A DNA stretch of 64,000 nucleotides from Gemmatimonadota bacterium (GCA_014192065.1 BJHH01000002.1:248001-312000), one strand, 5' to 3'. Shown: positions 17,051 through 25,179, counted from the first letter of the stretch. A program made the numbers and translations. Notes: generated from the sequence alone by a model not told the origin.

Positions 17051-18460
17051 GTGAGTGTAACGCCCCAGCCAGTCGACGTCGTCGTAATTGGCGGCGGTCC
17101 CGGCGGATACGTCGCGGCAATTCGCGCCGCGCAACTCGGCCTCTCCACCGTCTGCGTCGAGATGGACCGCACGCTCGGCGGCACCTGCGTGAACGTCGGC
17201 TGCATCCCAAGCAAAGCGTTGCTCCAGTCATCGGAGCATTTCGAGTTCACGCGGCTCCACGCCGCCGAACATGGCATTATCGTCGGCGACCTGACGCTCG
17301 ACCTCGCGCGCATCATGCAGCGCAAGGACGACGTCGTCGGGGCAAACACCAAGGGTGTCGAGTTTCTCTTCAAGAAGAACAAGGTCACCTGGGCGAAGGG
17401 CGCCGGACGCCTACTTCCGGGGAATCTGGTTGAGGTGACGGCGGCGGACGGGACGAAGACGACGTATCAGGGCCGAAGCGTGATCGTCGCCACAGGATCG
17501 GTGCCGTCAGGGCTCCCATTCCTGCCCTTCGATGAAGAACGCGTCCTCTCGAACGTCGGCGCACTCAAGATTGCGGAAGTGCCGAAGCACCTGATCGTCA
17601 TCGGCGGCGGAGCGATCGGCCTCGAACTCGGTTCCGTCTGGCGCCGGCTCGGCGCCAAGGTCACGGTCATCGAGTTCATGCCGACGATTTTGCGGGACAG
17701 CGACGAGGACGTGACGAAAGAAACCGACCGCGTGCTGCGCAAGCAGGGCCTTGCAATCCACACTGGGACAACGGTGGTCAGCGGCCGCCGATCAGGCGAC
17801 CGCGTGTTCATCGACGTCGAGCAGGGCTCGGCGAAACTGACGCTGGACGGCGACTACGTGCTCGTCTCGATCGGTCGGAAACCAGCATTGCACGGGATCG
17901 ATGCCTCGGCACTCGGCTTGGCGACTGGACCGCGCGGCGAAATCCTCGTGGATGCCCAGATGCGCACCAACGTGCCGAACGTCTACGCGATCGGCGACGT
18001 GGTGGGCGGGAAATTGCTCGCGCACAAAGCCGAGGAAGAGGGGGTCGTCGCAGCAGAGGTCATCGCGGGCCGGCCAGCGCGGATGCATTACCACAACATG
18101 CCGTCGGTGGTCTACACCTGGCCCGAAGTCGCGACCTGCGGCCTCGCCGAGCACGAGGTGAAGGCAAGCGGCCGCCCGTACAAGGCCGGGAAGTTCCCGT
18201 TCAGCGCCAATGGCCGCGCACGCACGATGGGCGAAGCATCGGGATTCGTGAAGTTCGTCTCGGACGCCGCGACCGGCGAAGTGCTCGGCTGCCACATCGT
18301 GGGACCGGGCGCGAGCGAGCTGATTGCCTCGATCGTACTGGCCATGGAATTCCGTGCGACGGTGGACGACATCGGCGAAACGGTGCACGCGCACCCGACG
18401 CTGTCGGAGGCGGTCAAGGAGGCCGCACTCGCCGCGCTAGGCCGGGCGATTCACAGCTGA
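17051..18460 (+). CDS. lpdA: Dihydrolipoyl dehydrogenase (E3)
   Basis: 469-residue flavoprotein that reoxidises dihydrolipoamide of 2-oxoacid dehydrogenase complexes with NAD+. The FAD-binding fold starts VVVIGGGPGGYVAA. The redox disulfide is Cys46-Cys51 in GGTCVNVGCIPSK. The NAD-binding GGGAIGLELGSVW lies near 185, and the second FAD contact near 308 (VYAIGDVVGG). The C-terminal HAHPTLSEA carries the active-site His-Glu pair. The GTG at 17051 fits the family's usual N-terminus; no clear Shine-Dalgarno precedes it. It would serve the nearby SucB and possibly the fused E1 at 57.6 kb. Confidence 0.95.
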   Translation: MSVTPQPVDVVVIGGGPGGYVAAIRAAQLGLSTVCVEMDRTLGGTCVNVGCIPSKALLQSSEHFEFTRLHAAEHGIIVGDLTLDLARIMQRKDDVVGANTKGVEFLFKKNKVTWAKGAGRLLPGNLVEVTAADGTKTTYQGRSVIVATGSVPSGLPFLPFDEERVLSNVGALKIAEVPKHLIVIGGGAIGLELGSVWRRLGAKVTVIEFMPTILRDSDEDVTKETDRVLRKQGLAIHTGTTVVSGRRSGDRVFIDVEQGSAKLTLDGDYVLVSIGRKPALHGIDASALGLATGPRGEILVDAQMRTNVPNVYAIGDVVGGKLLAHKAEEEGVVAAEVIAGRPARMHYHNMPSVVYTWPEVATCGLAEHEVKASGRPYKAGKFPFSANGRARTMGEASGFVKFVSDAATGEVLGCHIVGPGASELIASIVLAMEFRATVDDIGETVHAHPTLSEAVKEAALAALGRAIHS

Positions 18461-18502
18461 CCGGAGGCTGCATCATCGGTGAGCTCCTCGAGAGAACAAG
18501 CG

Positions 18503-18535
18503 AAAGGCGGAGAGGAATGCATCCTCTCCGCCTTT
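18503..18535. terminator. Bidirectional terminator after lpd
   Basis: AAAGGCGGAGAGGA (18503-18516) pairs perfectly with TCCTCTCCGCCTTT (18522-18535) over a 5-nt loop. The A/T ends give a T-run on both strands. It lies between convergent lpd and the sigma-factor operon, as expected for a shared terminator. Confidence 0.88.
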
Positions 18536-18578
18536 CAAATTATCTGTTCGCGTCGGCAAACCGCCGCGGAACCGCTGG

Positions 18579-18878
18579 TCAGCCTTCCTTGCGGATGGCC
18601 TCCATGATGGCGCCCCTGATGGTAGCCGGCGCCTGCATGCGGCGGCGGTCAACGGTCTCGGCCTGCACGCGGCGCCAGAGCGGATAGCTACCGGCCGCCT
18701 GCAATGCCGGCTCGTTCACCGGCTCGCCGTCGAGCCACGCGTGGATGATCGCGGGCATGCTGGCGCCTGCAACAGGCACCTCGCGATCGGTGACGGATTC
18801 GTCGCGAATCTCGGCACGCTCGCCCTTGGCGGGTTCGACGTGTCCGGAGACGTGGGGATCAAGATTATCGTGCATCAT
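18579..18878 (-). CDS. Small protein translationally coupled to an ECF sigma factor
   Basis: 99-residue soluble protein, no membrane segment, no family recognised. The N-terminal half is acidic and disordered-looking (residues 1-40). The C-terminal half is helical and basic, ending RGAIMEAIRKEG. Its ATG overlaps the stop of the upstream sigma gene (ATGA-type overlap), so the two should be made in a fixed ratio. This position is typical of a sigma-factor regulator. There is no zinc HxxxCxxC motif, so it does not look like a ZAS-type anti-sigma factor. A role in sigma control is inference from context only. Confidence 0.7.
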   Translation of the reverse strand: MMHDNLDPHVSGHVEPAKGERAEIRDESVTDREVPVAGASMPAIIHAWLDGEPVNEPALQAAGSYPLWRRVQAETVDRRRMQAPATIRGAIMEAIRKEG

Positions 18879-19441
18879 GCGGCTTTCTCCTCCAGCAACT
18901 TTTGCAGCGCCTCGCGGGCGCGGTGGACTCGCATCTTCAGGGCACCGACCGTCGTGTCGAGCAGCTCGGCCATGTCTTCATACGAGCGACCCTCGACATG
19001 CTTCATGACGAACGCTTCACGTAGCGACACGGGCAGGGCCGCGAGCGCCCGGTCCAGATCGCCACGCAGCTCACCCCGATCCAACTCTTCATCGGGCGTC
19101 TGATATCCAGACGGTTGATCGTCTTCTTCGTAACTCAGGTGGGTGCGCCGAATGTTCTTCAGCCAGTCCTTGCACCCGTTTGCCACGATCCTGAAGACCC
19201 AGGCATCGAAGCGGCCCCGCACCTCGCCGAGGTGCTGATACGCCTTGATGAACGAATTCTGCAGAATGTCGGCGGCGTCGTCCGGGCTGCCTGTCATGCC
19301 GACCGCATGCCGGTACAGCACATCGCTGTAGCGGCTGATCAGCAAGCCAAAAGCATCCCGATCGCCGGCGAAGACGCGATCAATAATGGCTTGATCCGCA
19401 TCCACTTCGGATTCTTGTGGCGAGGACGGGGTTGACTTCAC
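18875..19441 (-). CDS. ECF-family RNA polymerase sigma factor
   Basis: 188-residue sigma factor of the extracytoplasmic-function group. Region 2 (about 20-90) includes DAADILQNSFIKAYQHL and GRFDAWVFRIVANGCKDWL. Region 4 (about 120-180) has LPVSLREAFVMKHVEGRSYEDMA and a helix-turn-helix with VGALKMRVHRAR. Region 3 is absent, as expected. The GTG at 19441 gives a normal-length protein and lies 6 nt after a TACACT box. The frame stays open to a GTG at 19519, and an ATG at 19483 is also possible. The downstream small gene overlaps its stop codon. Confidence 0.88.
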   Translation of the reverse strand: MKSTPSSPQESEVDADQAIIDRVFAGDRDAFGLLISRYSDVLYRHAVGMTGSPDDAADILQNSFIKAYQHLGEVRGRFDAWVFRIVANGCKDWLKNIRRTHLSYEEDDQPSGYQTPDEELDRGELRGDLDRALAALPVSLREAFVMKHVEGRSYEDMAELLDTTVGALKMRVHRAREALQKLLEEKAA

Positions 19442-19549
19442 GACGCTAGTGTAACCACGCACGCGCGCCGTGGACAGACCCATCCGGCGCCCGAGACCCA
19501 AAGGTACCGGTACCGTCACATCTACCAGACGAGGCGGGCGGGATAAAGG

Positions 19550-20857
19550 TCACGGGCAGGGGCTCGCCCGCAACGGTAACAGGGTAGAAACCCCGAGGGT
19601 GGGCAGCCCAAGGCGATAGGCGTCATTGATCGCGAGCGCGACGGCGTTGGCAATCAACCGCTGGCCTTCGGCCGTCGGCCGGAGCCCATCGAGGGAGAAA
19701 TACCAGCCATACGGCATCGTGCAGGTCAGGTGTGCGCCGGCCGCGTACGGACCGGTACCGGCGAGCATCGTGGCAAATGGAAGGTCGAGATCCGCGAACG
19801 CCCATCGATGGGCTTGGGCGAGTTGCTTGAGCTGCGCGTTGATCTGGTCGACTGCCGCGTCGAGCGCCGCGACGTCAGCCGGGAGCAGGACATGGTCAGC
19901 AGAACCGGGGACGTCCGCGCACGAAAGGGGCTGTGGCAATCCGGTGGTGATGGACTGGAGCACGAGCGAGGGAATCTTCGCGGCGACGTTGATGACATTG
20001 ACGCTGGCGTCGCAGTTGCTCGCGACGGTCACCCCAAGGGCGGCGAGTACCGTACGTTGCGCCGCGAGGGCGCGGCCGGCCTGGAACGCTGGAAAGCGCG
20101 TCATGTGCGGCACGGAGAGAATCACGGCCTTGGCGGCGGACTTCGCGATGCTGTCACCGATCGCGGCAATGATTGGCGCGGCAACAGCCGCGGGGACATA
20201 GGTCCACGGCGCAGCCTGCACGTACGTCGCAGCCGGCAGCAGCAAGCCGCTGGTCACGGCGCCAAGGACTTCGGCGGTGCCGAGTTCCAGCGCGACGAAG
20301 GTCGGCGCCTTGACGAGCATCGCGGTGACCTGAGACTGCGTCGTTCCAAGCACGAGCGGGTAACGCGCGCGGTCGAGCGCCGGATACGACGCCGGCGTCG
20401 CGGCCAGCAGTTTCGGCGTGAAGTGGAGCGCCGCGTAGGCCGTCGCATTCGGCAGCGAGAGGTTGTCGGCCGGAATCGCGGCGGAGGTCGCCGGACCCGC
20501 GCAGGACGAGTCCCGGATCGTCGCGGAGGAGCCGGAGAGCCAGCGCCCGAGCAGTAATGGGGCGACCAGCGGCGGAGTGCAGCCAGGGACCTTGAACAGC
20601 GGCTGCCGGAAGGTGATCTGGGCTGAGCCTGCGATGATGGCCGGCCACGACGTGCCCTGAGTGCTCGCGAGCACCCCGCCGGACGCGACTCCCATGGAAA
20701 GGTCGGTACCGATCACGGTGAATCGCGAGAGCGCTGCTGCGCCGCTCGGGGCGGTGATATGCGCGTCACGATTCTCGCATCCCGAAAATGATGCGACGAA
20801 TACAAGGCTGACGGCGACCGCGGCCGCGCGACGGTGTGCGTAGAGGAGAGCAGGCAT
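19550..20857 (-). CDS. SGNH/GDSL-like lipoprotein with altered catalytic positions
   Basis: 435-residue predicted lipoprotein with lipobox FSGC (Cys27) after a hydrophobic N-terminus. It resembles outer-membrane SGNH hydrolases: block I begins VIGTDLSMG (48-56), followed by SWPAIIA and a PGCTPP segment. The C-terminal block is SLDGLRPTAEGQRLIANA. In active members the nucleophile is Ser in G-D/N-S and the last block reads D-G-x-H-P. Here the Ser position appears to be Asp52, and the His is Arg. Activity is therefore doubtful, although Ser54 is close by. Start 20857 gives the proper lipoprotein signal. It lies 32 bp downstream of the CoA-transferase gene on the same strand. Confidence 0.75.
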   Translation of the reverse strand: MPALLYAHRRAAAVAVSLVFVASFSGCENRDAHITAPSGAAALSRFTVIGTDLSMGVASGGVLASTQGTSWPAIIAGSAQITFRQPLFKVPGCTPPLVAPLLLGRWLSGSSATIRDSSCAGPATSAAIPADNLSLPNATAYAALHFTPKLLAATPASYPALDRARYPLVLGTTQSQVTAMLVKAPTFVALELGTAEVLGAVTSGLLLPAATYVQAAPWTYVPAAVAAPIIAAIGDSIAKSAAKAVILSVPHMTRFPAFQAGRALAAQRTVLAALGVTVASNCDASVNVINVAAKIPSLVLQSITTGLPQPLSCADVPGSADHVLLPADVAALDAAVDQINAQLKQLAQAHRWAFADLDLPFATMLAGTGPYAAGAHLTCTMPYGWYFSLDGLRPTAEGQRLIANAVALAINDAYRLGLPTLGVSTLLPLRASPCP

Positions 20858-20889
20858 CGGCTTCAGTCTAGCCCGAAGCGGGCAACCGG

Positions 20890-21993
20890 TCATCCCGCAT
20901 GCGCGAATGCATCCCAGGCATGCGTGCGCACGAGCGTGCCATGTTCGTCGAGTCGGGGCGGCGGGCGGCGAACCATTCCGGGCGCCTGCGGCGGGATTCC
21001 CGAGAGCGGAGAACCTGCGACTTCATCCAGCACGTCGCGGACGCGCCGCACCGCACCAGACGGAATACCGGACGCGGACAGCGCCGCCACCCAGTGCGCG
21101 ACCGACCGCGTGGCAATCCGCGCGGCGATCAACGCGACGAGTTCGGTACGGTGCGCCAATCGGCCGGCGTTCGTCGCGAATCGCCCATCACTGAGGGCCG
21201 GTTCGTCCAGTTGGCGCCCGATCGCCGCGAACTGGGCATCGTTGCCCACGGCGACAACCATCGGCCCGTCGACCGCGTGAAACAGTTGGTACGGAACGAG
21301 GTTGGGATGCGCCTGGCCCATGCGCACGGGCTCCGCCCCCGACACCAAAGCGCTTTGTGCGACGTTGATCAGCGCCGCCGCCGCAGTATGAAAGAGCGAT
21401 ACGGTCAGATGCCGTGAGACATCCAGTCCGGCGCGAAGACCGGTGAGGGTCGCGAGAATTGTCGAGAGTGTCTCCTTGCCGGTGAGCAGATCGGCGAGCG
21501 CTGTTCCGGTCCGCATTGGCTCGCCGTCCGACTCGCCCGTAATCGACATCCAGCCAGCCTCTGCCTGCACGACGTAGTCGTACCCTGGCCGCGCGGACTC
21601 GGGCCCAAAGCCAGTGATCGTGCACCAGACGAGCTGCCGATGCCTCGCGACGAACACCGCGGGATCGAGTCCAACGCGAGCGAGCGCGCCGGGAAGAAAG
21701 TTGTCTACGACAATGTCGGCGCCTGCAATCAGGTCGCGAACCATCGCCGCGTCCGCCGGTATTGTGAAGTCGGCGGCGACGCTGAGTTTATTCCGATTGC
21801 AGCAGAGGAAGTACGCGCTTTCGCCGCGGGAATCGAACGGCGGGCCCCACGCGCGCGAGTCATCGCCGACGCCGGTTCGCTCGATTTTTATGACGTCAGC
21901 GCCGAGATCACCGAGTTGCATCGTCGCCAACGGGCCGGCGAGAACGCGAGTAAGATCGAGCACTTTGACGCCTTTTAGTGGTAGTTGGCTCAT
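20890..21993 (-). CDS. CaiB/BaiF (class III) CoA-transferase
   Basis: 367-residue class III CoA-transferase, which moves CoA between carboxylic acids. The N-terminus GVKVLDLTRVLAGPLATMQL is characteristic. The catalytic Asp is Asp139 in GYDYVVQAEAG, followed by the usual SITGESDGEPMRTGTALAD. Substrates cannot be read from sequence; formyl-, carnitine-, succinyl- and aromatic-CoA members all look alike. The ATG at 21993 has AGGA 7-8 nt upstream. The A/T-rich upstream DNA contains three GTAT-type repeats (22005-22030), which could be a regulator site or overlapping promoters. Confidence 0.88.
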   Translation of the reverse strand: MSQLPLKGVKVLDLTRVLAGPLATMQLGDLGADVIKIERTGVGDDSRAWGPPFDSRGESAYFLCCNRNKLSVAADFTIPADAAMVRDLIAGADIVVDNFLPGALARVGLDPAVFVARHRQLVWCTITGFGPESARPGYDYVVQAEAGWMSITGESDGEPMRTGTALADLLTGKETLSTILATLTGLRAGLDVSRHLTVSLFHTAAAALINVAQSALVSGAEPVRMGQAHPNLVPYQLFHAVDGPMVVAVGNDAQFAAIGRQLDEPALSDGRFATNAGRLAHRTELVALIAARIATRSVAHWVAALSASGIPSGAVRRVRDVLDEVAGSPLSGIPPQAPGMVRRPPPRLDEHGTLVRTHAWDAFAHAG

Positions 21994-22111
21994 TAGTGTT
22001 CCTATACTGGGCTTATACTGATACTTATAAAGCGGTAATTTCAAGCACGTTAGCTACGACTTGATCGCAAAAACAACCGCCAAATAGCCTGAAATAGATG
22101 CCCCTAACCGC

Positions 22112-22139
22112 TTGCTACGAAACGCTTTTTCCATATACT
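22112..22139 (+). promoter_or_regulatory. Predicted promoter of the phasin/H1-like gene
   Basis: TTGCTA (22112-22117), 16-nt spacer, TATACT (22134-22139): four and five matches to the sigma-70 consensus. Transcription would begin near 22146, leaving a leader of about 115 nt with no evident reading frame. It lies in an A/T-rich divergent region shared with the CoA-transferase gene. Confidence 0.6.
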
Positions 22140-22261
22140 TGGCGCGTCCACCTCGTGCTCGCATTAATCGTCCGCCGAATTTCGGCCATGGGACACCATC
22201 GCACGACTCGACGCGCCGCCCACTGACGACGGCGCACTGCCCGACCACGGAGCACGCTCGA

Positions 22262-22753
22262 ATGCCCGAAAAGACACCACCAGTTGTTCGTCCATCAGCA
22301 CCAGCCGCTGCCACCACCACGACGCTGCCGGTTCGCCGGCACCCTGGCCACCGCGGCGTTGATGTCCGCGACACGGTCGCCGAGATGGCGGCCAAGGCGC
22401 AGGAAATCAGCATGGAAGCTGGCAGCAAGATGGCAGCTGCCATGAAAGATGTCATCGGCGCAGCCGCCGGCATCAGCGGCTTCTCGATCGAAAGCGCGCG
22501 CGACCTCGTGCAGTTCATGGTCCGCCGCAGCCAGATGACGCAGGATGAGGCCGACAAGCTCATCGTTGTCGCCGAGGCCGCGACGTCAAAGAATCGCCGT
22601 GGCAAGAAGCCCGACGCCTCGGCCAAGTCTTCGGCGAAGAAGCCGGTCGCGAAGAAGCCGGTCGCGAAGAAGCCGGTCGCGAAGAAGCCGGTCGCGAAGA
22701 AGCCGGTCGCGAAGAAGCCGGTCGCGAAGAAGAAAGCGGCACCAAAGAAGTAG
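22262..22753 (+). CDS. Phasin/histone H1-like protein with AKKPV repeats
   Basis: 163-residue protein with two parts. The N-terminal part (about 30-105) is a helical, Ala/Met-rich segment ending SQMTQDEADKLIVVAEAA, which resembles phasin-like helical proteins. The C-terminal part (about 110-163) is a strongly basic tail with six identical AKKPV units followed by AKKKAAPKK. This is like histone H1 or PhaF tails that bind DNA. A PHA-granule/nucleoid linker or a chromatin-like protein are both possible; no PHA genes are nearby to decide. The ATG at 22262 marks the start of the conserved-looking frame; codons upstream of it are not convincing. Confidence 0.75.
   Translation: MPEKTPPVVRPSAPAAATTTTLPVRRHPGHRGVDVRDTVAEMAAKAQEISMEAGSKMAAAMKDVIGAAAGISGFSIESARDLVQFMVRRSQMTQDEADKLIVVAEAATSKNRRGKKPDASAKSSAKKPVAKKPVAKKPVAKKPVAKKPVAKKPVAKKKAAPKK
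22636..22725 (+). repeat. Six perfect 15-bp tandem repeats (AKKPV coding)
   Basis: The unit GAAGAAGCCGGTCGC occurs six times in a row with no base differences, even at synonymous positions. Each unit adds one AKKPV pentapeptide without changing frame. Perfect identity points to recent expansion or continuing homogenisation. Confidence 0.95.
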
Positions 22754-22771
22754 CGACCGCCGAGCGCCCCG

Positions 22772-23929
22772 ATGCGCCAGGCGATGTCCAGAGGTGACGC
22801 GGTCGCGCTTACACGCGAGCTCGTGGCCATTGACTCACGGAATCCCTCGCTCGTGCCTGACGGCCCGGGCGAGGGGGCCTGCGCCCGCCTCCTGAGCGGA
22901 ATCCTCCGCGACTGGGGGTTCCGCGTTGAGCTGCAGGAAGCCGCGCCAGGCCGCCCCAACGTGATTGCGCGCATCGGGTCAGTGGGCGGCCCCTCGCTCA
23001 TCCTGAATGGCCACCTCGACACCGTAGGTGTCGAGCGTATGTCGCACGAGCCATGGGAGCCGACCGTACGCGACGGCCGGCTCTACGGCCGCGGATCCGC
23101 CGACATGAAAGCCGGAATCGCCGCGATGTGCGCGGCCGCCTGGCATGCCGCGAAGTCGGGGATCGCCGGCGAGGTGATCGTCACCGCGGTAGCCGACGAA
23201 GAGTTCCGCAGCATCGGCACGAAGGCCGTGCTCGACTCCGGAATCCGTGCCGACGCCGCGATCGTGACCGAGCCAACGCAGCTCGCGATTTGCACGGCCC
23301 ACAAAGGATTCGTCTGGGCGGACCTCGATGTGCGCGGCGTCGCCGCGCACGGTAGCCGCTACGACATCGGCGTCGACGCCATCGCACTCGCGTCGCTCGT
23401 CGTGGCGGATCTCGAGCAGTACCAGCAACGCGTCCTCGCGACGCGCGCTCACCCGCTCCTCGGTCGGCCGTCGCTGCACGCGTCGTTCATCCGTGGTGGG
23501 CAGGGCCTGTCCACCTATCCCGACCGCTGCACGGTGCAGTACGAACGTCGCACGATTCCGGGCGAAGTACCCGGCGATTTCGCGCGCGAACTGGCCGAAG
23601 CGGTCGCACGGGTGCGCGCGACTCGCCCGGAACTCGACGCGGTGGTCATTCCCGGTTTCTCCCAAGATCCAAACGAAGTGCCGGAGTCACACGCCATCGT
23701 GCAGGCACTCGCGCGCGCACTCGCAGCCGAAGGCGCGCCGGCGCCAATCGTGGGCCTCGCCTGCTGGACCGATGCGGCGTTGTTTACCGCGGCTGGAATT
23801 CCCGCGATCTGCTTCGGCCCGGGTGACATTGCCCTGGCGCATGCGCGCGAGGAGTTCGTGCCCGTACGGGAAATCGAAGTCGCCACCACCGTGCTCACGT
23901 CGGTCATCCGCAGTTGGTTCGCCGCGTGA
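22772..23929 (+). CDS. M20-family deacylase (ArgE/DapE type)
   Basis: 385-residue zinc-dependent amidohydrolase of the acetylornithine deacetylase/succinyl-diaminopimelate desuccinylase group. Metal ligands are visible in NGHLDTVG (near 72-79), GRGSADMKAG (near 107), the general-base pair in ADEEF, TEPTQ (near 165), and the late His in IALAHAREEF. A dimerisation domain (about 180-295) separates the two halves of the catalytic domain. The exact acyl-amino-acid substrate is uncertain. The gene starts 18 bp after the H1-like gene; a second ATG four codons in is equally possible. Confidence 0.88.
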   Translation: MRQAMSRGDAVALTRELVAIDSRNPSLVPDGPGEGACARLLSGILRDWGFRVELQEAAPGRPNVIARIGSVGGPSLILNGHLDTVGVERMSHEPWEPTVRDGRLYGRGSADMKAGIAAMCAAAWHAAKSGIAGEVIVTAVADEEFRSIGTKAVLDSGIRADAAIVTEPTQLAICTAHKGFVWADLDVRGVAAHGSRYDIGVDAIALASLVVADLEQYQQRVLATRAHPLLGRPSLHASFIRGGQGLSTYPDRCTVQYERRTIPGEVPGDFARELAEAVARVRATRPELDAVVIPGFSQDPNEVPESHAIVQALARALAAEGAPAPIVGLACWTDAALFTAAGIPAICFGPGDIALAHAREEFVPVREIEVATTVLTSVIRSWFAA

Positions 23930-23961
23930 AGGCCCAGTGACCGCTCTCTGACCTGGTCCTG

Positions 23962-24180
23962 ATGACGCAGCTCACCGTAAAACAGTACGACGCCCTAGAA
24001 GACGCGATCCGTGATGGCCGGCGCGTCATCGTGGGACGGCAGCACCAGCAGGTCACGGTGATCCCGGAGCGACTCGTCATCCGCAACCGCCGCGAAGCGA
24101 TCGAGGCGCGCCATCCGACGACCGGCGACCGAATGGTGATCTGGATTGACGACGCCGATTCGCTCGAGGTGGTGCGATGA
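23962..24180 (+). CDS. Small conserved-looking protein coupled to RNase H-like gene
   Basis: 72-residue soluble protein rich in Arg and Val with no recognised domain. It looks like a small beta-barrel or SH3-like fold (VIVGRQHQQVTVIPERLVIR, then MVIWIDDADSLEVV), but that is impression only. Its stop overlaps the next start as ATGA, so translation of the RNase H-like gene is likely coupled to it. It lies 32 bp after the M20 gene. Confidence 0.7.
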   Translation: MTQLTVKQYDALEDAIRDGRRVIVGRQHQQVTVIPERLVIRNRREAIEARHPTTGDRMVIWIDDADSLEVVR

Positions 24181-24806
24181 GTCGCGTCATGGCGCGCGAA
24201 CTGATCGCGATCTACGCCGACGAGTCCTGTCTGGGCAACGGACGTGAAGGCGAAAACCCCGGCGGCGCCGGTGCGCTCGTCGAATACCGCCGTGCCGGGT
24301 CGGACGAAATCGTGCGCCGCGATCTCTGGCTCAGCGAACGCGGCTCCACGAACAACCGGATGGCGCTGCGCTCAGTCACTGCATCGCTCGACGAACTCGG
24401 CGTGAAGGGGGCGACGTTCAACATCCTGTTCACGACCGACTCGCGGTACATCGTCGATGGTATGACTGACTGGGTGCACGGGTGGGCACGGCGCGGGTGG
24501 ACGCGCAAAAGTGGCGCGATCGAGAATCTTGGGCTGTGGGCCGACGCGATTGCCGCGGCCCGCGCGCACGTGGTGCAGTGGCAATGGGTACGCGGGCATA
24601 ACGGCCACGCGCAGAACGAGTACGCCAATCATCTCGCCACACGCGCGGCCGCCGACCAGACGCAGTCGGGCGGGCTCGTGCCATCGGGGTTCGAGGCGTG
24701 GGACGCTGCGGCTCGGGCACGGGGTGCCAAGCACGCGCCGCCATCGGCGTTTCTCGACGTCGCGAACTTTCGGCCGCACGCCGAGCTTCCCGAACCCCCC
24801 GAGTAA
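24177..24806 (+). CDS. Divergent RNase HI-family protein
   Basis: 209-residue RNase H-fold protein. It keeps the first catalytic Asp (Asp15 in YADESCLGNG), the TNNRM segment, Asp88 in TTDSRYIVDGM, and the His in WVRGHNGHAQNEYAN. Against E. coli RNase HI, Glu48 corresponds to Ala63 (TNNRMALRS) and Asp134 to Asn151 (NEYANHLA). Two of four metal-binding carboxylates are thus missing, so classical activity is uncertain. The C-terminal 45 residues extend beyond the fold and are Ala/Pro-rich. It is translationally coupled to the 72-residue gene upstream. Confidence 0.85.
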   Translation: MSRVMARELIAIYADESCLGNGREGENPGGAGALVEYRRAGSDEIVRRDLWLSERGSTNNRMALRSVTASLDELGVKGATFNILFTTDSRYIVDGMTDWVHGWARRGWTRKSGAIENLGLWADAIAAARAHVVQWQWVRGHNGHAQNEYANHLATRAAADQTQSGGLVPSGFEAWDAAARARGAKHAPPSAFLDVANFRPHAELPEPPE

Positions 24807-24888
24807 CTCCGTCGGTACGGGACTGTTGTGCCCGATCGCACTCGGCCTGACCAGCGGCGCGTATTACGTTGGAAGCTGAGGAGAATCC

Positions 24889-25002
24889 GTGACCCGCATC
24901 CAACATGCACTCGACACACTCGGCCAGCGGCGTGACCGGCTGGTGCGCACGATCCGCGACGAACGACCTGAGTTCCTCGCGGGCGCGTTCGGCGGAACCT
25001 GA
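24889..25002 (+). CDS. Possible 37-residue mini-ORF upstream of squalene synthase
   Basis: GTG-started frame with GAGGAG 5 nt upstream, one of the better ribosome-binding sites in this region. The product is a short amphipathic, Arg-rich helix (TLGQRRDRLVRTIRDER) with no known relatives that I can name. It ends 2 bp before the next mini-ORF. It could be a real small protein or a leader peptide that carries ribosomes to the downstream genes. Confidence 0.45.
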   Translation: MTRIQHALDTLGQRRDRLVRTIRDERPEFLAGAFGGT

Positions 25003-25004
25003 GC

Positions 25005-25178
25005 GTGGCTGACCGCCTCCCGACACCGCCGCCCTCGCCGATCGGGCGGGCCTTGCCCGCGGTGGCGATCTCGGTCATGCGGAATCAATACCGCACGCTG
25101 CTCAATCGGGCACAGGTCTCACTCGAACAGGCGCTCGACCGCCTCGAATACGGCGACGAACCGCGGCGCCTTGCCTGA
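25005..25178 (+). CDS. Possible 57-residue mini-ORF coupled to squalene synthase
   Basis: GTG-started frame placed 2 bp after the previous mini-ORF. Its TGA is followed one base later by the ATG of the synthase (TGAGATG). The product has a Pro-rich start (LPTPPPSPIGR), then a helical segment (VMRNQYRTLLNRAQVSLEQ), and an acidic/basic end. No family is recognised. The tight spacing is the main evidence for translation. Confidence 0.5.
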   Translation: MADRLPTPPPSPIGRALPAVAISVMRNQYRTLLNRAQVSLEQALDRLEYGDEPRRLA

Positions 25179-25179
25179 G

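Noticed and set aside
22054-23022. Minus-strand frame with FFATG repeats
   Set aside because: It is the antisense reading of the AKKPV tandem repeat and neighbouring coding DNA; the plus-strand gene has a promoter and a better start.
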